NCBI GenBank assembly: GCA_963803015.1
Contig: CAWDKV010000003.1
Coordinates: 62,001-126,000 of the forward strand
Reading direction: 5' to 3'
From: Berkiella sp963803015
Lineage (GTDB): Bacteria; Pseudomonadota; Gammaproteobacteria; Berkiellales; Berkiellaceae
DNA: 64,000 bases
The notes under the pieces are model-generated. The model saw nothing but the letters and a program-made list of their open reading frames with translations, was not told the DNA's origin and made no database searches. The translations under genes and the position numbers were made by a program. This document shows positions 16,800-26,259 of the stretch, piece after piece. Position 1 is the stretch's first letter, and each line of letters begins with the position of its first letter.

Positions 16800-18035
16800 A
16801 TGCGTGTCTCGTTTGCAGAATGGTTGATAGAAAAGACGAGTAAATGGTTGCTGAAAGAAGATCCGCCAACACGGGGCTATCTTTGTGACTTTAGTCGGAT
16901 TTGTCAAGAGATCCAGCCTGCCGATGTGTTGTTAATAGAAGGACGCAGCCGGGTTGCAAAGATTATCAAGCAAGTGACTATCAGTCCTTGGTCTCATGCC
17001 GTGTTATACATAGGTCGTCTAGAAGATATCTCAAATCCTCATTTGCAAAAAATAGCAAAACAACACTGCGAATGTAACCCTTCGAGTCAATTGATAGTTG
17101 AGAGTGAAGTGGGATTAGGAACGGCCATCTCGCTGATTAGCAAGTATAAAGATGATCACGTCCGTATTCTAAGGCCACAAGGTTTAACTAAAACGGATGG
17201 GCAAAAAGTAATCGAGTTTGCTATACATAGTCTGGGAAAAAAATATAGTCTCAGGCACTTGGTCGATCTGGCTCGTTTTCTGTTTCCATGGGGACTGTTC
17301 CCGAGAAGATGGCGCTCCTCTTTATTCCAACATAATGCCCTGCAGCCAACAGAAGATACGTGTTCTTCTATGATAGCTGATGCATTTCAGTCTATCCCTT
17401 ACCCTGTCTTGCCATTAATACAAGAAGATACAAAAAAAGATTTAGAGCTCATACGGCGTAATCCCCGCTTATTTACCCCAAGTGATTTTGATTATTCACC
17501 GTATTTTGATGTGATAAAATATCCGATTTTTCCGTTAGGAAAGAAAGGGGCATATAAGAATTTACATTGGAGAGATGATGTCGTCAGTGATGATACAGGA
17601 GAAAGTACGACACCACTTTATGAAACGCTACATGATGGTCAAGCGCATGAGATCAAAAAATTCTTTAGCTCGCCGGCTTTTGCCGTTGGGGGAGCCTCTA
17701 CCAACAGAGCAAAAGAGGGTAATAAAGTTCTGCGCTGCTATCTGCAACACAATAAAAAAGTGTATCCGGTCAACTCTCGAGAAAAAATGATAGAAGGGGT
17801 ACCTTGTGTTGCGCACCTGGCGGACTTGCCTGCCCATGTCAAAAGCCTTTCGGTGATTATGCGACCGCAGGCAACGATAAAAATAGTTGAAGAAGCCATT
17901 GCGCTTGGTATTAAACATATTTGGATGGAGCCAGGATCAGAAAATATCTTAGCCATAGAAAAATGCAAAAAAAATGGTATCACTGTGATTGCGAATGGGC
18001 CTTCTATTTTAGTAGAGTTGGGTTTTAAGGAATAA
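16800..18035 (+). CDS. Fusion of YiiX-like permuted papain hydrolase and CoA-binding domain
   Basis: 411 residues. Residues ~35-245 match YiiX/YebB-like NlpC/P60 enzymes with permuted catalytic order: the histidine in SPWSHAVLYIG (H66) comes before the cysteine in EDTCSSMIADAF (C188). Residues ~283-405 are a CoA_binding_2 Rossmann domain of the YccU type: AFAVGGASTNRAKEGNKVLR, YPVNSREKMIEGVPC, SVIMRPQATIKIVEEAIALG, IWMEPGSEN and ITVIANGPSILVE. Each half is full-length for its family. The reading frame is unbroken, so the fusion is real unless the sequence contains an error. Starts seven bases after the second YceI. Substrate unknown; the join could couple amide hydrolysis to acyl-CoA or nucleotide binding. 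Confidence 0.78.
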   Translation: MRVSFAEWLIEKTSKWLLKEDPPTRGYLCDFSRICQEIQPADVLLIEGRSRVAKIIKQVTISPWSHAVLYIGRLEDISNPHLQKIAKQHCECNPSSQLIVESEVGLGTAISLISKYKDDHVRILRPQGLTKTDGQKVIEFAIHSLGKKYSLRHLVDLARFLFPWGLFPRRWRSSLFQHNALQPTEDTCSSMIADAFQSIPYPVLPLIQEDTKKDLELIRRNPRLFTPSDFDYSPYFDVIKYPIFPLGKKGAYKNLHWRDDVVSDDTGESTTPLYETLHDGQAHEIKKFFSSPAFAVGGASTNRAKEGNKVLRCYLQHNKKVYPVNSREKMIEGVPCVAHLADLPAHVKSLSVIMRPQATIKIVEEAIALGIKHIWMEPGSENILAIEKCKKNGITVIANGPSILVELGFKE

Positions 18036-18044
18036 TGGGCTGAA

Positions 18045-19043
18045 TTATTCCTTTTCAAATGAAAAAATGCGCTTCCAATCCTCTTTCATGCTAATCAAGA
18101 TCCAACCATGACTTGGTGCGGCATCAAGGGCTTTGTCGAGCTTGCCAAAAGCAGTATTCCTATCATAAGCATATTCGCGTTTCGCATCATCATGATGCAC
18201 TATCATGCTCAGTCGTTGCCCACTACCTGCCGTGGTCCATTCTAACATTTGATAATCACCATCTGAGTTACCAAAAGCCGCAATGGGACGTTGACCGATA
18301 TAATTTTGAATACCGATAGGTTTACCTTCTTTATCATCGATAAAATTGATTTCTGGCAGCCTAAACAAGAGAGGTTTGCCATCTCGAAGTTCATATTTTA
18401 GCTTGATGCTGCTGCCCACAACCTGCGCGGGTGGAATACCATATGCTTTTTGTGCCCAGGGGCGCATGAATTCAATACCACCGCCCGAAACAATAAAGGT
18501 TTTAAAGTCATTGGCTCGAAGATAGTTCAGTAATTCTACCATGGGTTGATAAACAAGATTGGTATAAGGCACTTTGAATCTGGGATGGCGTGCAGTGGAA
18601 AGCCATTGCGTCACGATCGCTTCGAATTGTTCACTGGTCATCCCGGCGTGGGTTGCCATAACGATTTCGAAAGCGCCTTTTTCGCCGAGCGCCTCAAGCG
18701 TTTTCATATCATTTTCTAATACGGCTTTGAAGGGTTGTTGTTCTTTCCATTCAGGATGATTAGGAGCAAGTGTTTTCACTCGGTCAAGCGCAAAAGCGAG
18801 CTGTACATACATGGGATGTTCTACCCAAAGTGTTCCATCATTGTCGAAAACAGCAATACGCTCATTTGTGGGCACAAAATCTTTGGTGTTTTTTTGCTTC
18901 ACTTTTTCCACAAAGGTGAGAATAGACTGTTTAGTTGCCCCTTCGTTCCAAGAAGGAAGTGGATCTTTTGAAACCGCGAAGGCTGATATTGATAACAGGG
19001 TAAGTAAAAGGAATGATGCGGATAATGCAGTTAATTTTTTCAT
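18045..19043 (-). CDS. Exported HAD-superfamily phosphatase
   Basis: 332 residues from MKKLTALSASFLLLTLLSIS, a signal peptide ending near AFAVS; a longer in-frame start would bury the signal. HAD motif I VFDNDGTLW at 65-73, motif II IVSGGG near 180, and late acidic motif FGNSDGDYQML. Family members are annotated as haloacid-dehalogenase-like or phosphoserine-phosphatase-like. Probably periplasmic, hydrolysing a small phosphate ester. Convergent with the preceding fusion gene, ten bases apart. Confidence 0.85.
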   Translation of the reverse strand: MKKLTALSASFLLLTLLSISAFAVSKDPLPSWNEGATKQSILTFVEKVKQKNTKDFVPTNERIAVFDNDGTLWVEHPMYVQLAFALDRVKTLAPNHPEWKEQQPFKAVLENDMKTLEALGEKGAFEIVMATHAGMTSEQFEAIVTQWLSTARHPRFKVPYTNLVYQPMVELLNYLRANDFKTFIVSGGGIEFMRPWAQKAYGIPPAQVVGSSIKLKYELRDGKPLLFRLPEINFIDDKEGKPIGIQNYIGQRPIAAFGNSDGDYQMLEWTTAGSGQRLSMIVHHDDAKREYAYDRNTAFGKLDKALDAAPSHGWILISMKEDWKRIFSFEKE

Positions 19044-19268
19044 TGTATACACCATGGGTAATATCATTAAATTATGTATTATCTTCAATTAAAATCAAGA
19101 AAATTGGTGTTTACTTACAGAGTTAATGAGAGCCTTATGTGGGCTAAGCCAGAAAATAGAGACGTGATTCAATTTTATACGCAGTTTGAGCATGCATGTG
19201 AACAAGCGCAAATGTGTAAAATTTTAGGCCGAGTCGCCATGATGCCCGGCCCCAATCCTAGAGTGCCA

Positions 19269-20450
19269 TTAAGTGGCTATTTTCCATAAGATCATTCCAC
19301 ATACGGTGGCATAAAAAGGCAACTTCACATACGAAAAACCATACAGTTTATACAATATATTGCAAATCGCGAAAACGATAATAGCAGGATAACAAAGCGA
19401 TAAAATAGGGTCTAAAAACTTCATGATGGCGCTAAACCCTAAATTAGAAAAAAGCACAGTCAAAATGAGGGTGATGATCATTATCGTGTTGTAATGAATA
19501 TTCATTTTTTTACTAATGGCCGTTTTCATGGTTTCGATGTGTATAACATCGACAACAGCAATCGCAAGGCTCATCACGGTGGTCAGACAGGAAATCACAA
19601 TGGCAAAATTTGCGATCATCGCCAATTTTGGCCCTAATAAATAAATCGCTAAATTAGGTAACACTTGTTCTGGGGTAGAACCTACCAATGCTTCAGGATG
19701 GAGTGCTGCACTAAAACTCAAGCCAACATAAATTATTCCTAAGAGACTGCCGCCAATTAAGCAAGCATAAATATAAGTGGGGATAAGCTCTTTTTTTGCT
19801 TCTCCTTGCGTTAAATTTAATCGCTCTTTTAGTAGTAACCAAATACTAACCGAGAATAAAAGAGAAGCCAGCAAATCCATGGTGTTATACCCTACAGTTA
19901 AACCCTCGACAACAGATTGCATCGGGGTAATATCTGTTATAGGGAGGTTTCCCATTTTGTAAAGTGCCACGATAATAATAGTGACTAAGGTGATAATTTT
20001 AAGAGGGCTTAACCAATAGCCAAGTAGTGGGAGAATATATTTTCTTCTCGCAATAAAAATAAAAGTGATGATTCCTGCGAGAATACTAAAAGTAAACATA
20101 TTGAGGTTGGGGGCGTAAATTTTGATTGCGCCAAAAGCAACAGTAAAACACCTTGGCATGACACCAAACGGGCCTAAAAGCAGAAGAATTAACAGGACTA
20201 ACAAGTAACCCGGAAAAATCCCAATACGTTGGAAAAATTGTTTACAATCCGCTTCAAATAACACCGCCGCTAATAAACCTAATAAAGGTGCGCCTACAGC
20301 AGTTATGGTTAAACCGATTAAAGCAAAAGGGATTTGATTGCCCGTCATCTGTCCTAATAAGAGGGGAAATACGACATTGCCAGAGCCAAAAAACATGGCA
20401 AAAATAGCAATTCCCGTAGTCCAGACAATAGTAAATGAGGGCCGTTTCAT
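19269..20450 (-). CDS. brnQ: Branched-chain amino acid:cation symporter, BrnQ/LIVCS family
   Basis: 393 residues with about 11-12 membrane helices. The start TTGIAIFAMFFGSGNVVFPL is the family signature at the first broken helix, followed by TGNQIPFALIGLTITAVGAPLLGLLA. Takes up leucine, isoleucine and valine with Na+ or H+. Such carriers are often multiplied in intracellular gammaproteobacteria. AGGTGGAATA-ATG gives a good start. Slightly shorter than E. coli BrnQ (439). Monocistronic. Confidence 0.87.
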   Translation of the reverse strand: MKRPSFTIVWTTGIAIFAMFFGSGNVVFPLLLGQMTGNQIPFALIGLTITAVGAPLLGLLAAVLFEADCKQFFQRIGIFPGYLLVLLILLLLGPFGVMPRCFTVAFGAIKIYAPNLNMFTFSILAGIITFIFIARRKYILPLLGYWLSPLKIITLVTIIIVALYKMGNLPITDITPMQSVVEGLTVGYNTMDLLASLLFSVSIWLLLKERLNLTQGEAKKELIPTYIYACLIGGSLLGIIYVGLSFSAALHPEALVGSTPEQVLPNLAIYLLGPKLAMIANFAIVISCLTTVMSLAIAVVDVIHIETMKTAISKKMNIHYNTIMIITLILTVLFSNLGFSAIMKFLDPILSLCYPAIIVFAICNILYKLYGFSYVKLPFYATVCGMILWKIAT

Positions 20451-20685
20451 TATTCCACCTATGAGCTTTAATGCGAACTAGAAATAAAAAAGATGAATTG
20501 AGGGAGTTTAATGTGCCCTAAGGCACGATCACGACAAGAGGTTGTAAAGACCAGAGTTGATTAAAAGAAGGTAATAAAAGCATGTCTAAAACCTTTTATT
20601 GTGAGCTAAAAAACTTTATCAACAGTAACATGAGAATAAAGGGAAGACAACTCCTTTGGGGCCTATAAAAGAGGGGCTCATCGCC

Positions 20686-21372
20686 CTAGGCGTCTTTGTC
20701 TTCTTCCCCTTCATCCCCCGGACGGCCAAAGGGCGTGCTGGGGGGACGAAGGCCCGGTTTGGGGCCTTTATGCGCCGCTTGTACTACCCCTTTTTTTGAT
20801 CCAAAAAGCTTCGAGCTTGGTGGGGGAGGCGCTGCCATATCTTTTAGGGTTTTATCATCATGGCGAGAATATCCTAGTTTGAAAGCATGAGGGTGCTCTG
20901 TGGCAGGCTGTGCAAAACAACTTTCATTGATAGATTTTTCTAAAAGCGGTAACGCTTTGACATTGATAGTTAAGACATCGCAATGCGCATGGTTTAAAAT
21001 GTTATGCGCGGTTGATCCTAATACTTGCGTATAACCTCCTACACCTTGCGATCCCACAACAATTAAGTCAGCTTTTAATGTATTTGCAAGATCAATAATC
21101 TTTTCTTTAATTGGGCCCATCGCAATGTGTTGTAAAGCAGGTGCAATGCCAAGCTCAGCTGCAAAAGCAGTCAGCATTTTTTTGGCTTGGGTCAAGCGCT
21201 CTTTGAGCAACTTATCATTGACTGCAAAATCATGGCTGTAAAGAATAGGGGGCTCTACGATATGTGCAATACTGATCGTTGCTTCCAAGCTATTGGCTAT
21301 TTGTTGCGCTTTGCGGCCTACATTGAAGCTAGCAGAAGATAGATCTGTAGCAAAGAGTAGTTGTTTATACAT
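20686..21372 (-). CDS. Universal stress protein A family with Pro/charged C-terminal tail
   Basis: 228 residues from MYKQLLFATDLS with AAGGAAT upstream (an earlier in-frame start is less likely). Residues 1-~145 are a standard UspA domain: ATDLSS near the start, and the ATP-binding loop VVGSQGVGGYTQVLGSTAHNILNHAHCDVLTI. Then ~80 residues are not part of the fold: PPPPSSKLFGSKKG, GPKPGLRPPSTPFGRPG and an acidic end. The tail is locally GC-rich against an AT-rich gene. It follows the antiporter gene by 36 bases on the same strand and probably shares its mRNA. Confidence 0.88.
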   Translation of the reverse strand: MYKQLLFATDLSSASFNVGRKAQQIANSLEATISIAHIVEPPILYSHDFAVNDKLLKERLTQAKKMLTAFAAELGIAPALQHIAMGPIKEKIIDLANTLKADLIVVGSQGVGGYTQVLGSTAHNILNHAHCDVLTINVKALPLLEKSINESCFAQPATEHPHAFKLGYSRHDDKTLKDMAAPPPPSSKLFGSKKGVVQAAHKGPKPGLRPPSTPFGRPGDEGEEDKDA

Positions 21373-21408
21373 GAAAATACATTCCTTGTTACTCCGCAAA
21401 TCCAAACA

Positions 21409-23385
21409 TTACCCTTGCAATAATCTCTCTTCCATATTATAGATTTCTTCTTTAGTGCCTTCTAAGACGATAACATCCCCGGGTAGAAAAGTCGTATAAG
21501 GAGAAGGTGCATCACACTTAAAGCCGCTGCGTGAAAAAGAGGAAATGGTAATGGGCATTTTTTCGGCGATGATTTCTTCCATCGTTTTCCCAACTGCAAA
21601 AGCACTATCAGTCAATTCTACAGCATGCAGATATATTTTTTCTTTGGGTGTCGTTTCAAGATGTCCAATATTCTCTCCTTCAAAGAAGCCGCGTAAAATT
21701 TTATAGCGATTGGCTTTGACTTCAAGCACATGTTGTTGTGCTTTTTGTAAAGGTTGACCTAAAAGAACCAACATATGAGAAGCCAACATTAAGCTCGATT
21801 CCAATTTGTCAGGAATAACTTCTGTTGCGCCCGCAATTTGTAGTGCTTCGAGTTCACTATCGTCGGTTGTGCGCACTAAAACAGGGATTTCTTTATTTAA
21901 GCGACGCACCGTACGCAATATTTTTAGCGCTTGTTTAGGATTACTAAAAGCAATAATTAACATACGCGCTTTGGCTATTCCTGCAGATTGAATCACTCTT
22001 TCTTCTGAGGGATCGCCAAAGAACACAGGCTCAGCCGCTGCACGGGCTTCGCGTAATCGAATGGGATCAACATCCAACCCGACATAAGGGATCCCTTCAT
22101 ATTCGAGAAAACGAGCCAAAGTTTGTCCTACACGACCATAACCACAAATGATAACGTGATCTTGTTGACGAGCCAGAGGTTGAGTTAGTTCTTCAAATTT
22201 CTCGTCAATTTCTCCCTTACGAAATATCTTTATAATGAAGTTGGCAATCCATTCATTTTTACGAATGAGCAAAGAGGATAAGGCCATACTAAGCACGATA
22301 ACAGTAATAATAACCTGATTTGCATGTAAGGGGATGATTTGTTCTTCTTGTGCCACAGCTAAAAGAAATAATCCAAATTCTCCGCCCTGAGCTAAAACTA
22401 TTCCTGTTCTCAGCGCACTTTGCATCGTACTGCCAGCGAGTTTGGTTAACCAAGCAATAATCGCTGCTTTGGTTACAACCACTGCAACTAAGATGGCCAG
22501 GATCCAGGGCCAATCTGCAAATAAAACCCGAGGATCTAAAATTAACCCAATTGAAATGAAAAAGAACCCTAATAAAATATAACGGAAGGGTTGGATATCA
22601 GATTCAATTTGATGCACATATTCTGTTTCGGCTAGCATCACACCCGCTATAAAAGCACCTAAAGCAGCGGATAAACCATAGTGCTCGGTTAAAAAAGCAG
22701 AAGCTAAGACGATAAGCAAGGCGGTGAGCATAAATAGCTCGGAAGAGCGCGTTTGAGCAATATGATGAAACAAAGGTCGCAAAAACCAGCGGCCAGCCGC
22801 GAGCATAATTAGGAAAATGACCGTGCCGATAAACATACGATTAAGTAAAACGCTACCAATAGAATTGGTGGCATCAGAATCTGCGAGTGCTGGCACAATA
22901 ATTAAGAAAGGAACAGCGGCTAAATCTTGAAAGAGCAAAATAGCCAAAGCTAATTTACCATGAGATTGATGCAATTCATCCTGCTCAACTAATTGTTTGG
23001 TAGCAACAGCCGTTGAAGAAAGAGCAAAAGCGCCTGAAATGGCGACACATGCTGCCCAGCTTAGTCCAGCAAATTTAGCGACAAAGAGTGCAACAAGTGT
23101 GCACAGTAACACTTGTAGTCCCCCCAGTCCTAAAAGAGCTCGCCGCATAGAAATTAATTTGGGCAAAGAAAGTTCAAGACCAATGGTAAATAATAGAAAG
23201 ACCACGCCAAATTCAGCAATATGTCTAATTTCTTCTTTAGATTCGAGCAACCCTAAACCGTAAGGACCCACACAGGCACCCGCAAGCAGATAACCTAAAA
23301 TCGGCGGTAACTGCATGCGTTTTAAAATGGAGACAATGACAACGGCCAGTCCCAAGATAATTAATAAAATTTCAAAACTAGACAC
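21409..23385 (-). CDS. CPA2 cation:proton antiporter with RCK domains (KefB/KefC-like)
   Basis: 658 residues from a GTG start. Residues 1-~385 form about 12 membrane helices: LPPILGYLLAGACVGPYGLG and VVFLLFTIGLELSL are hallmark motifs. Then a TrkA-N domain with nucleotide-binding VIICGYGRVGQTLARFLEYE and a TrkA-C domain at the end (FLPGDVIVLEGTKEE). Exchanges K+ or Na+ for protons under nucleotide control. No KefG/KefF partner is nearby; instead a universal stress protein follows, a pairing seen for other antiporters. Confidence 0.9.
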   Translation of the reverse strand: MSSFEILLIILGLAVVIVSILKRMQLPPILGYLLAGACVGPYGLGLLESKEEIRHIAEFGVVFLLFTIGLELSLPKLISMRRALLGLGGLQVLLCTLVALFVAKFAGLSWAACVAISGAFALSSTAVATKQLVEQDELHQSHGKLALAILLFQDLAAVPFLIIVPALADSDATNSIGSVLLNRMFIGTVIFLIMLAAGRWFLRPLFHHIAQTRSSELFMLTALLIVLASAFLTEHYGLSAALGAFIAGVMLAETEYVHQIESDIQPFRYILLGFFFISIGLILDPRVLFADWPWILAILVAVVVTKAAIIAWLTKLAGSTMQSALRTGIVLAQGGEFGLFLLAVAQEEQIIPLHANQVIITVIVLSMALSSLLIRKNEWIANFIIKIFRKGEIDEKFEELTQPLARQQDHVIICGYGRVGQTLARFLEYEGIPYVGLDVDPIRLREARAAAEPVFFGDPSEERVIQSAGIAKARMLIIAFSNPKQALKILRTVRRLNKEIPVLVRTTDDSELEALQIAGATEVIPDKLESSLMLASHMLVLLGQPLQKAQQHVLEVKANRYKILRGFFEGENIGHLETTPKEKIYLHAVELTDSAFAVGKTMEEIIAEKMPITISSFSRSGFKCDAPSPYTTFLPGDVIVLEGTKEEIYNMEERLLQG

Positions 23386-23527
23386 TATAAATGGCTCTCT
23401 TATATATAAATAAGCTAAATAGATCTCATCATAAAGACAGTATCCACTAGAATCTAGCAGATTTCGCTATGTAAGATGAAATCTCTCTTTGGGTCGATGA
23501 AAGGCAGAACAGTAAACAATGAGTTAA

Positions 23528-23788
23528 CTACTTTTCTTGCTTGTCTGCCAATTTCGCTTCAATGGTTTCTAAGAGCGTTTCTAATTTTTCAAGTTTAGCG
23601 CGTGTTTTTGCCAAAATTTGAGTTTGAATATCAAATTCTTCTCTGGTGACCAGTGACATATCTTCAAAACTTTTTTGCATAAATTGACGAAAGTGGGTTT
23701 CGATAGCCTCATGCCAGGTTTTTAAGCTGGGTGGCAGCGAATCTGTAAATTGTTTTGTCATTTCGTACAGCGTTTTTGGATCAAACAT
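23528..23788 (-). CDS. ubiK: Ubiquinone biosynthesis accessory factor UbiK (YqiC)
   Basis: 86 residues from MFDPKTLYEMTKQF, with AGAGG eight bases upstream; an ATG eight codons earlier overlaps speE less plausibly. The UbiK/BMFP pattern is clear: an N-terminal amphipathic region, then FMQKSFEDMSLVTREEFDIQ and a coiled-coil ending LEKLETLLETIEAKLADKQ. UbiK helps the UbiJ-containing complex in aerobic ubiquinone synthesis and binds lipid. Starts 14 bases after speE, so probably one operon. Confidence 0.92.
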   Translation of the reverse strand: MFDPKTLYEMTKQFTDSLPPSLKTWHEAIETHFRQFMQKSFEDMSLVTREEFDIQTQILAKTRAKLEKLETLLETIEAKLADKQEK

Positions 23789-23801
23789 GGTCAGGGCCTC
23801 T

Positions 23802-24653
23802 TTATTTGCCAAGGAAAAGATTTCTTAGTAACGGAGGTTCGGTCAACGCGCCTTCATGTAAAGGGAAAGTATAGTATTGGGTGTTCAAAGAGGAGAACAA
23901 AGTATGGTCTCGTCTGATATCTGTTAAAGGACGTTTGGACGCCATCGTTGCACTCATCCAACCAGAAGGATAGACCGGCTGAGGGAAAGTGAGCGTGAGA
24001 AAATGGGAAAAACCTGCTTTTTCCATGGCTTGACGCATTTGCAATAAAATTGACTGATGCAGGAGGGGAGACTCACTTTGTTGAACCAAGATACCTTCGG
24101 CTGCCAATACACGATGGCACTGTTCATAAAATTTCTGATTAAACAACCCGACGGCAGGCCCAATGGGATCGGTTGAATCAACAATGATAACATCTTCACT
24201 CATCGCTGGTGCTTGTTGCATCCAATGTATCCCATCTAAAAATAAAAGCTGGGCTCTTTTATCGTGATTCGAGGCGCAAAGCTCAGGAAAATAATGTTCA
24301 GCAAGACGGGTTACTCTTTCATCAATTTCGATTTGCTTAACAGAAGAGACCGGATGTTTTAACACTTCTCTAAGCGTTCCGCAGTCACCCCCTCCTATAA
24401 TTACAACGCTCTTGGGGGCAGCATGGCTAAAGAGTGCTGGATGCGACATCATTTCATGATAAAGGAAATTGTCTCGACTAGTTAACATGACGACCTCATC
24501 AATCACCATCAAGTTACCAAATAGCGCTGTTTCATAAATGGTGATGGTTTGAAAAGGCGTTTTTTCATGATGTAACTGAGTTTTTATTTTGATCCCGACT
24601 CCTATGCCGTTGTTAGAAGAGAACTCAGTAAACCATTCAGAATTTGTCGTCAT
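23802..24653 (-). CDS. speE: Spermidine synthase (polyamine aminopropyltransferase)
   Basis: 283 residues, normal length. Motifs: TITIYETALFGNLMVIDEVV, RDNFLYHEMMSHPALFSH, VVIIGGGDCGTLREVLKH (SAM binding), IEIDERVTRLAEHYFPEL and the catalytic-loop VDSTDPIGPAVGLF. Moves an aminopropyl group from decarboxylated SAM to putrescine in the cytosol. No speD is adjacent, although the two are commonly paired. Its C-terminal half is on the same transcript as ubiK. Confidence 0.93.
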   Translation of the reverse strand: MTTNSEWFTEFSSNNGIGVGIKIKTQLHHEKTPFQTITIYETALFGNLMVIDEVVMLTSRDNFLYHEMMSHPALFSHAAPKSVVIIGGGDCGTLREVLKHPVSSVKQIEIDERVTRLAEHYFPELCASNHDKRAQLLFLDGIHWMQQAPAMSEDVIIVDSTDPIGPAVGLFNQKFYEQCHRVLAAEGILVQQSESPLLHQSILLQMRQAMEKAGFSHFLTLTFPQPVYPSGWMSATMASKRPLTDIRRDHTLFSSLNTQYYTFPLHEGALTEPPLLRNLFLGK

Positions 24654-25001
24654 TGTGTGATCCTTTTTAATGGAGAGACCTATTACGAGAGCGTACAGTA
24701 AGTTGCGTTTAGATCAAAGCCTGACAATAAGACATAGTTCGCTAACTATTTGCTGTGGAGAGCTGAAAAGAGCTTGCATGATGAGAAAAGGAGGTAAACA
24801 TCCCTGAGTGATTGTTCACTGTATGCCCGTGCCACTTTAAAATCAGAGCGTCGTCTTTATGAAAAAGACGAGATTGGCGCGCCATATTTGCTTGAGAAGG
24901 TATCCTTTTGCATTGCAAGCAATGAGATCCTGGCATACAATTATGATCCCGAATAAGGAAATCAGTGTTTTTAGGAAGGGTTGGTTTGCAAGGAGAGCAC
25001 C
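24654..25001. other. Gene-free spacer of 348 bases between speE and a small membrane protein
   Basis: Divergent promoter region. It contains a hairpin CGTCTTTATGAAAAAGACG near 24851-24869 and a short inverted repeat TTGCATTGCAAGCAATG near 24911. Neither looks like a recognised riboswitch. No open frame with a ribosome-binding site until 25002. Confidence 0.4.
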
Positions 25002-25163
25002 ATGACCATGGTTGGTGTTTTGTCTATCCTCATGCTTTTGATCATTTTCACAACGGTTGGTTTTGTTTTTGCTTGGATGGTCCATTTGATGGCGCGTTCA
25101 CAAGAACAACAGATCCAGGAAGCTGTGGTCAGAGTATCTGAAGTCAAAACAAAATCTGTTTAA
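25002..25163 (+). CDS. Small single-span membrane protein
   Basis: 53 residues. AAGGAG six bases before ATG at 25002 fixes the start. One membrane helix, VLSILMLLIIFTTVGFVFAWMVHLM, followed by a charged cytosolic tail SQEQQIQEAVVRVSEVKTKS. Resembles small accessory subunits but no family recognised. Stands alone between speE and the dehydrogenase gene. Confidence 0.6.
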   Translation: MTMVGVLSILMLLIIFTTVGFVFAWMVHLMARSQEQQIQEAVVRVSEVKTKSV

Positions 25164-25282
25164 AGTGACAGTTGTATCTAAATAAAGGCAACAGCCGTTG
25201 CTCTTTATAAAAAAAACTTGATATATCACGCATTTTTTTTTACCTTTTGCATCTGCTCTGAAAATAATCAGGGGAAATGAAC

Positions 25283-26233
25283 ATGCAAGGGGTTTTTCTT
25301 GATAGTAAGACGCTTAATCAAAAAGATTTAGATTTCAGTGTTATAACTTCAACTCTTAAGACGTGGAAGCTATATCAGCATACCGAACCCGCTCTCGTGG
25401 CGAATCGAATCCACAATGCTGATATTATTGTGACAAATAAAACATCATTAACTGAATCAATGCTAAAAAAGGCGCCAAATCTGCGTTGTATTTGCATCGC
25501 CGCTACGGGGTCTGATCATGTTGATGTTGCCGCGGCTTCGAGACGTGGCATCACAGTTTGTAACGTTGTAGATTATTCAACCTCTTCTGTTATTCAGCAC
25601 ACGATTGGCTTATTAATTGAGTTGGCCTCTAAAATCTCACAGTACGACGATTTAGTGAAGCAAGGTGTATGGGTTAATAACAAATATTTTTGTTTACAAA
25701 ACTATAAGACGATGGAATTGGCGGGGAAGGTTTTGGGGATTGTTGGCTATGGCGTGATTGGTAAGGGTGTGGCCAAAGTGGCGAAGGCCTTAAACATGAA
25801 AGTTTTGGCCGCCGAACGACCGGGAAAGTCCATGAAAGGTCGGCTCCCCTTAGATGAGTTATTATCTAGGGTGGATGTTTTAAGTTTGCATTGCCCTCTC
25901 TCACCAGAAACGACACATCTTATTGGTGAAAAAGAATTAGCTAAAATGAAAAAAAGTGCATTGTTGTTAAATGTTTCACGAGGAGGCTTGGTAGATGAAT
26001 TGGCTTTAGCGCGTGCTTTGCTCAGTGGGCGTTTAGCGGGAGCTGCGCTGGATGTTTCCTCTAAAGAGCCACCCAAATATGATTCTCCTTTATTTAGCCA
26101 ACCCATTCCCCGTCTGATTATGACACCACATGTTGCTTGGTCAACTTTAGAGGCAAGACAACGCTTATTACAAGAAATCGCAACCAATATTCGTGCTTTT
26201 TTAGCGGGTGCGCCAAGGAATGTGATAGTATAA
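25283..26233 (+). CDS. D-2-hydroxyacid dehydrogenase (glycerate dehydrogenase-like)
   Basis: 316 residues from the second ATG, which has GGGG eight bases upstream. NAD-binding GIVGYGVIGKGVAKVAKALNM in the middle, LHCPLSPETTHLI, the catalytic Arg in NVSRGGLVDE, and the His of TPHVAWSTLEARQR. The family reduces 2-ketoacids or oxidises D-2-hydroxyacids; best fit is HprA-like hydroxypyruvate/glyoxylate reductase. The cytosolic enzyme is complete. A second gene, with TTG start, follows 26 bases later. Confidence 0.88.
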   Translation: MQGVFLDSKTLNQKDLDFSVITSTLKTWKLYQHTEPALVANRIHNADIIVTNKTSLTESMLKKAPNLRCICIAATGSDHVDVAAASRRGITVCNVVDYSTSSVIQHTIGLLIELASKISQYDDLVKQGVWVNNKYFCLQNYKTMELAGKVLGIVGYGVIGKGVAKVAKALNMKVLAAERPGKSMKGRLPLDELLSRVDVLSLHCPLSPETTHLIGEKELAKMKKSALLLNVSRGGLVDELALARALLSGRLAGAALDVSSKEPPKYDSPLFSQPIPRLIMTPHVAWSTLEARQRLLQEIATNIRAFLAGAPRNVIV

Positions 26234-26259
26234 GCGACCATAAAATTGAGGGTCGCAAA

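Noticed and set aside
19137..19289. Possible ~50-residue plus-strand protein (MWAKPENRDVIQFYTQFEHA...) between the HAD gene and brnQ
   Set aside because: No ribosome-binding site, overlap with the end of brnQ, no family recognised. Composition is not impossible for a real gene, so it stays undecided rather than annotated.
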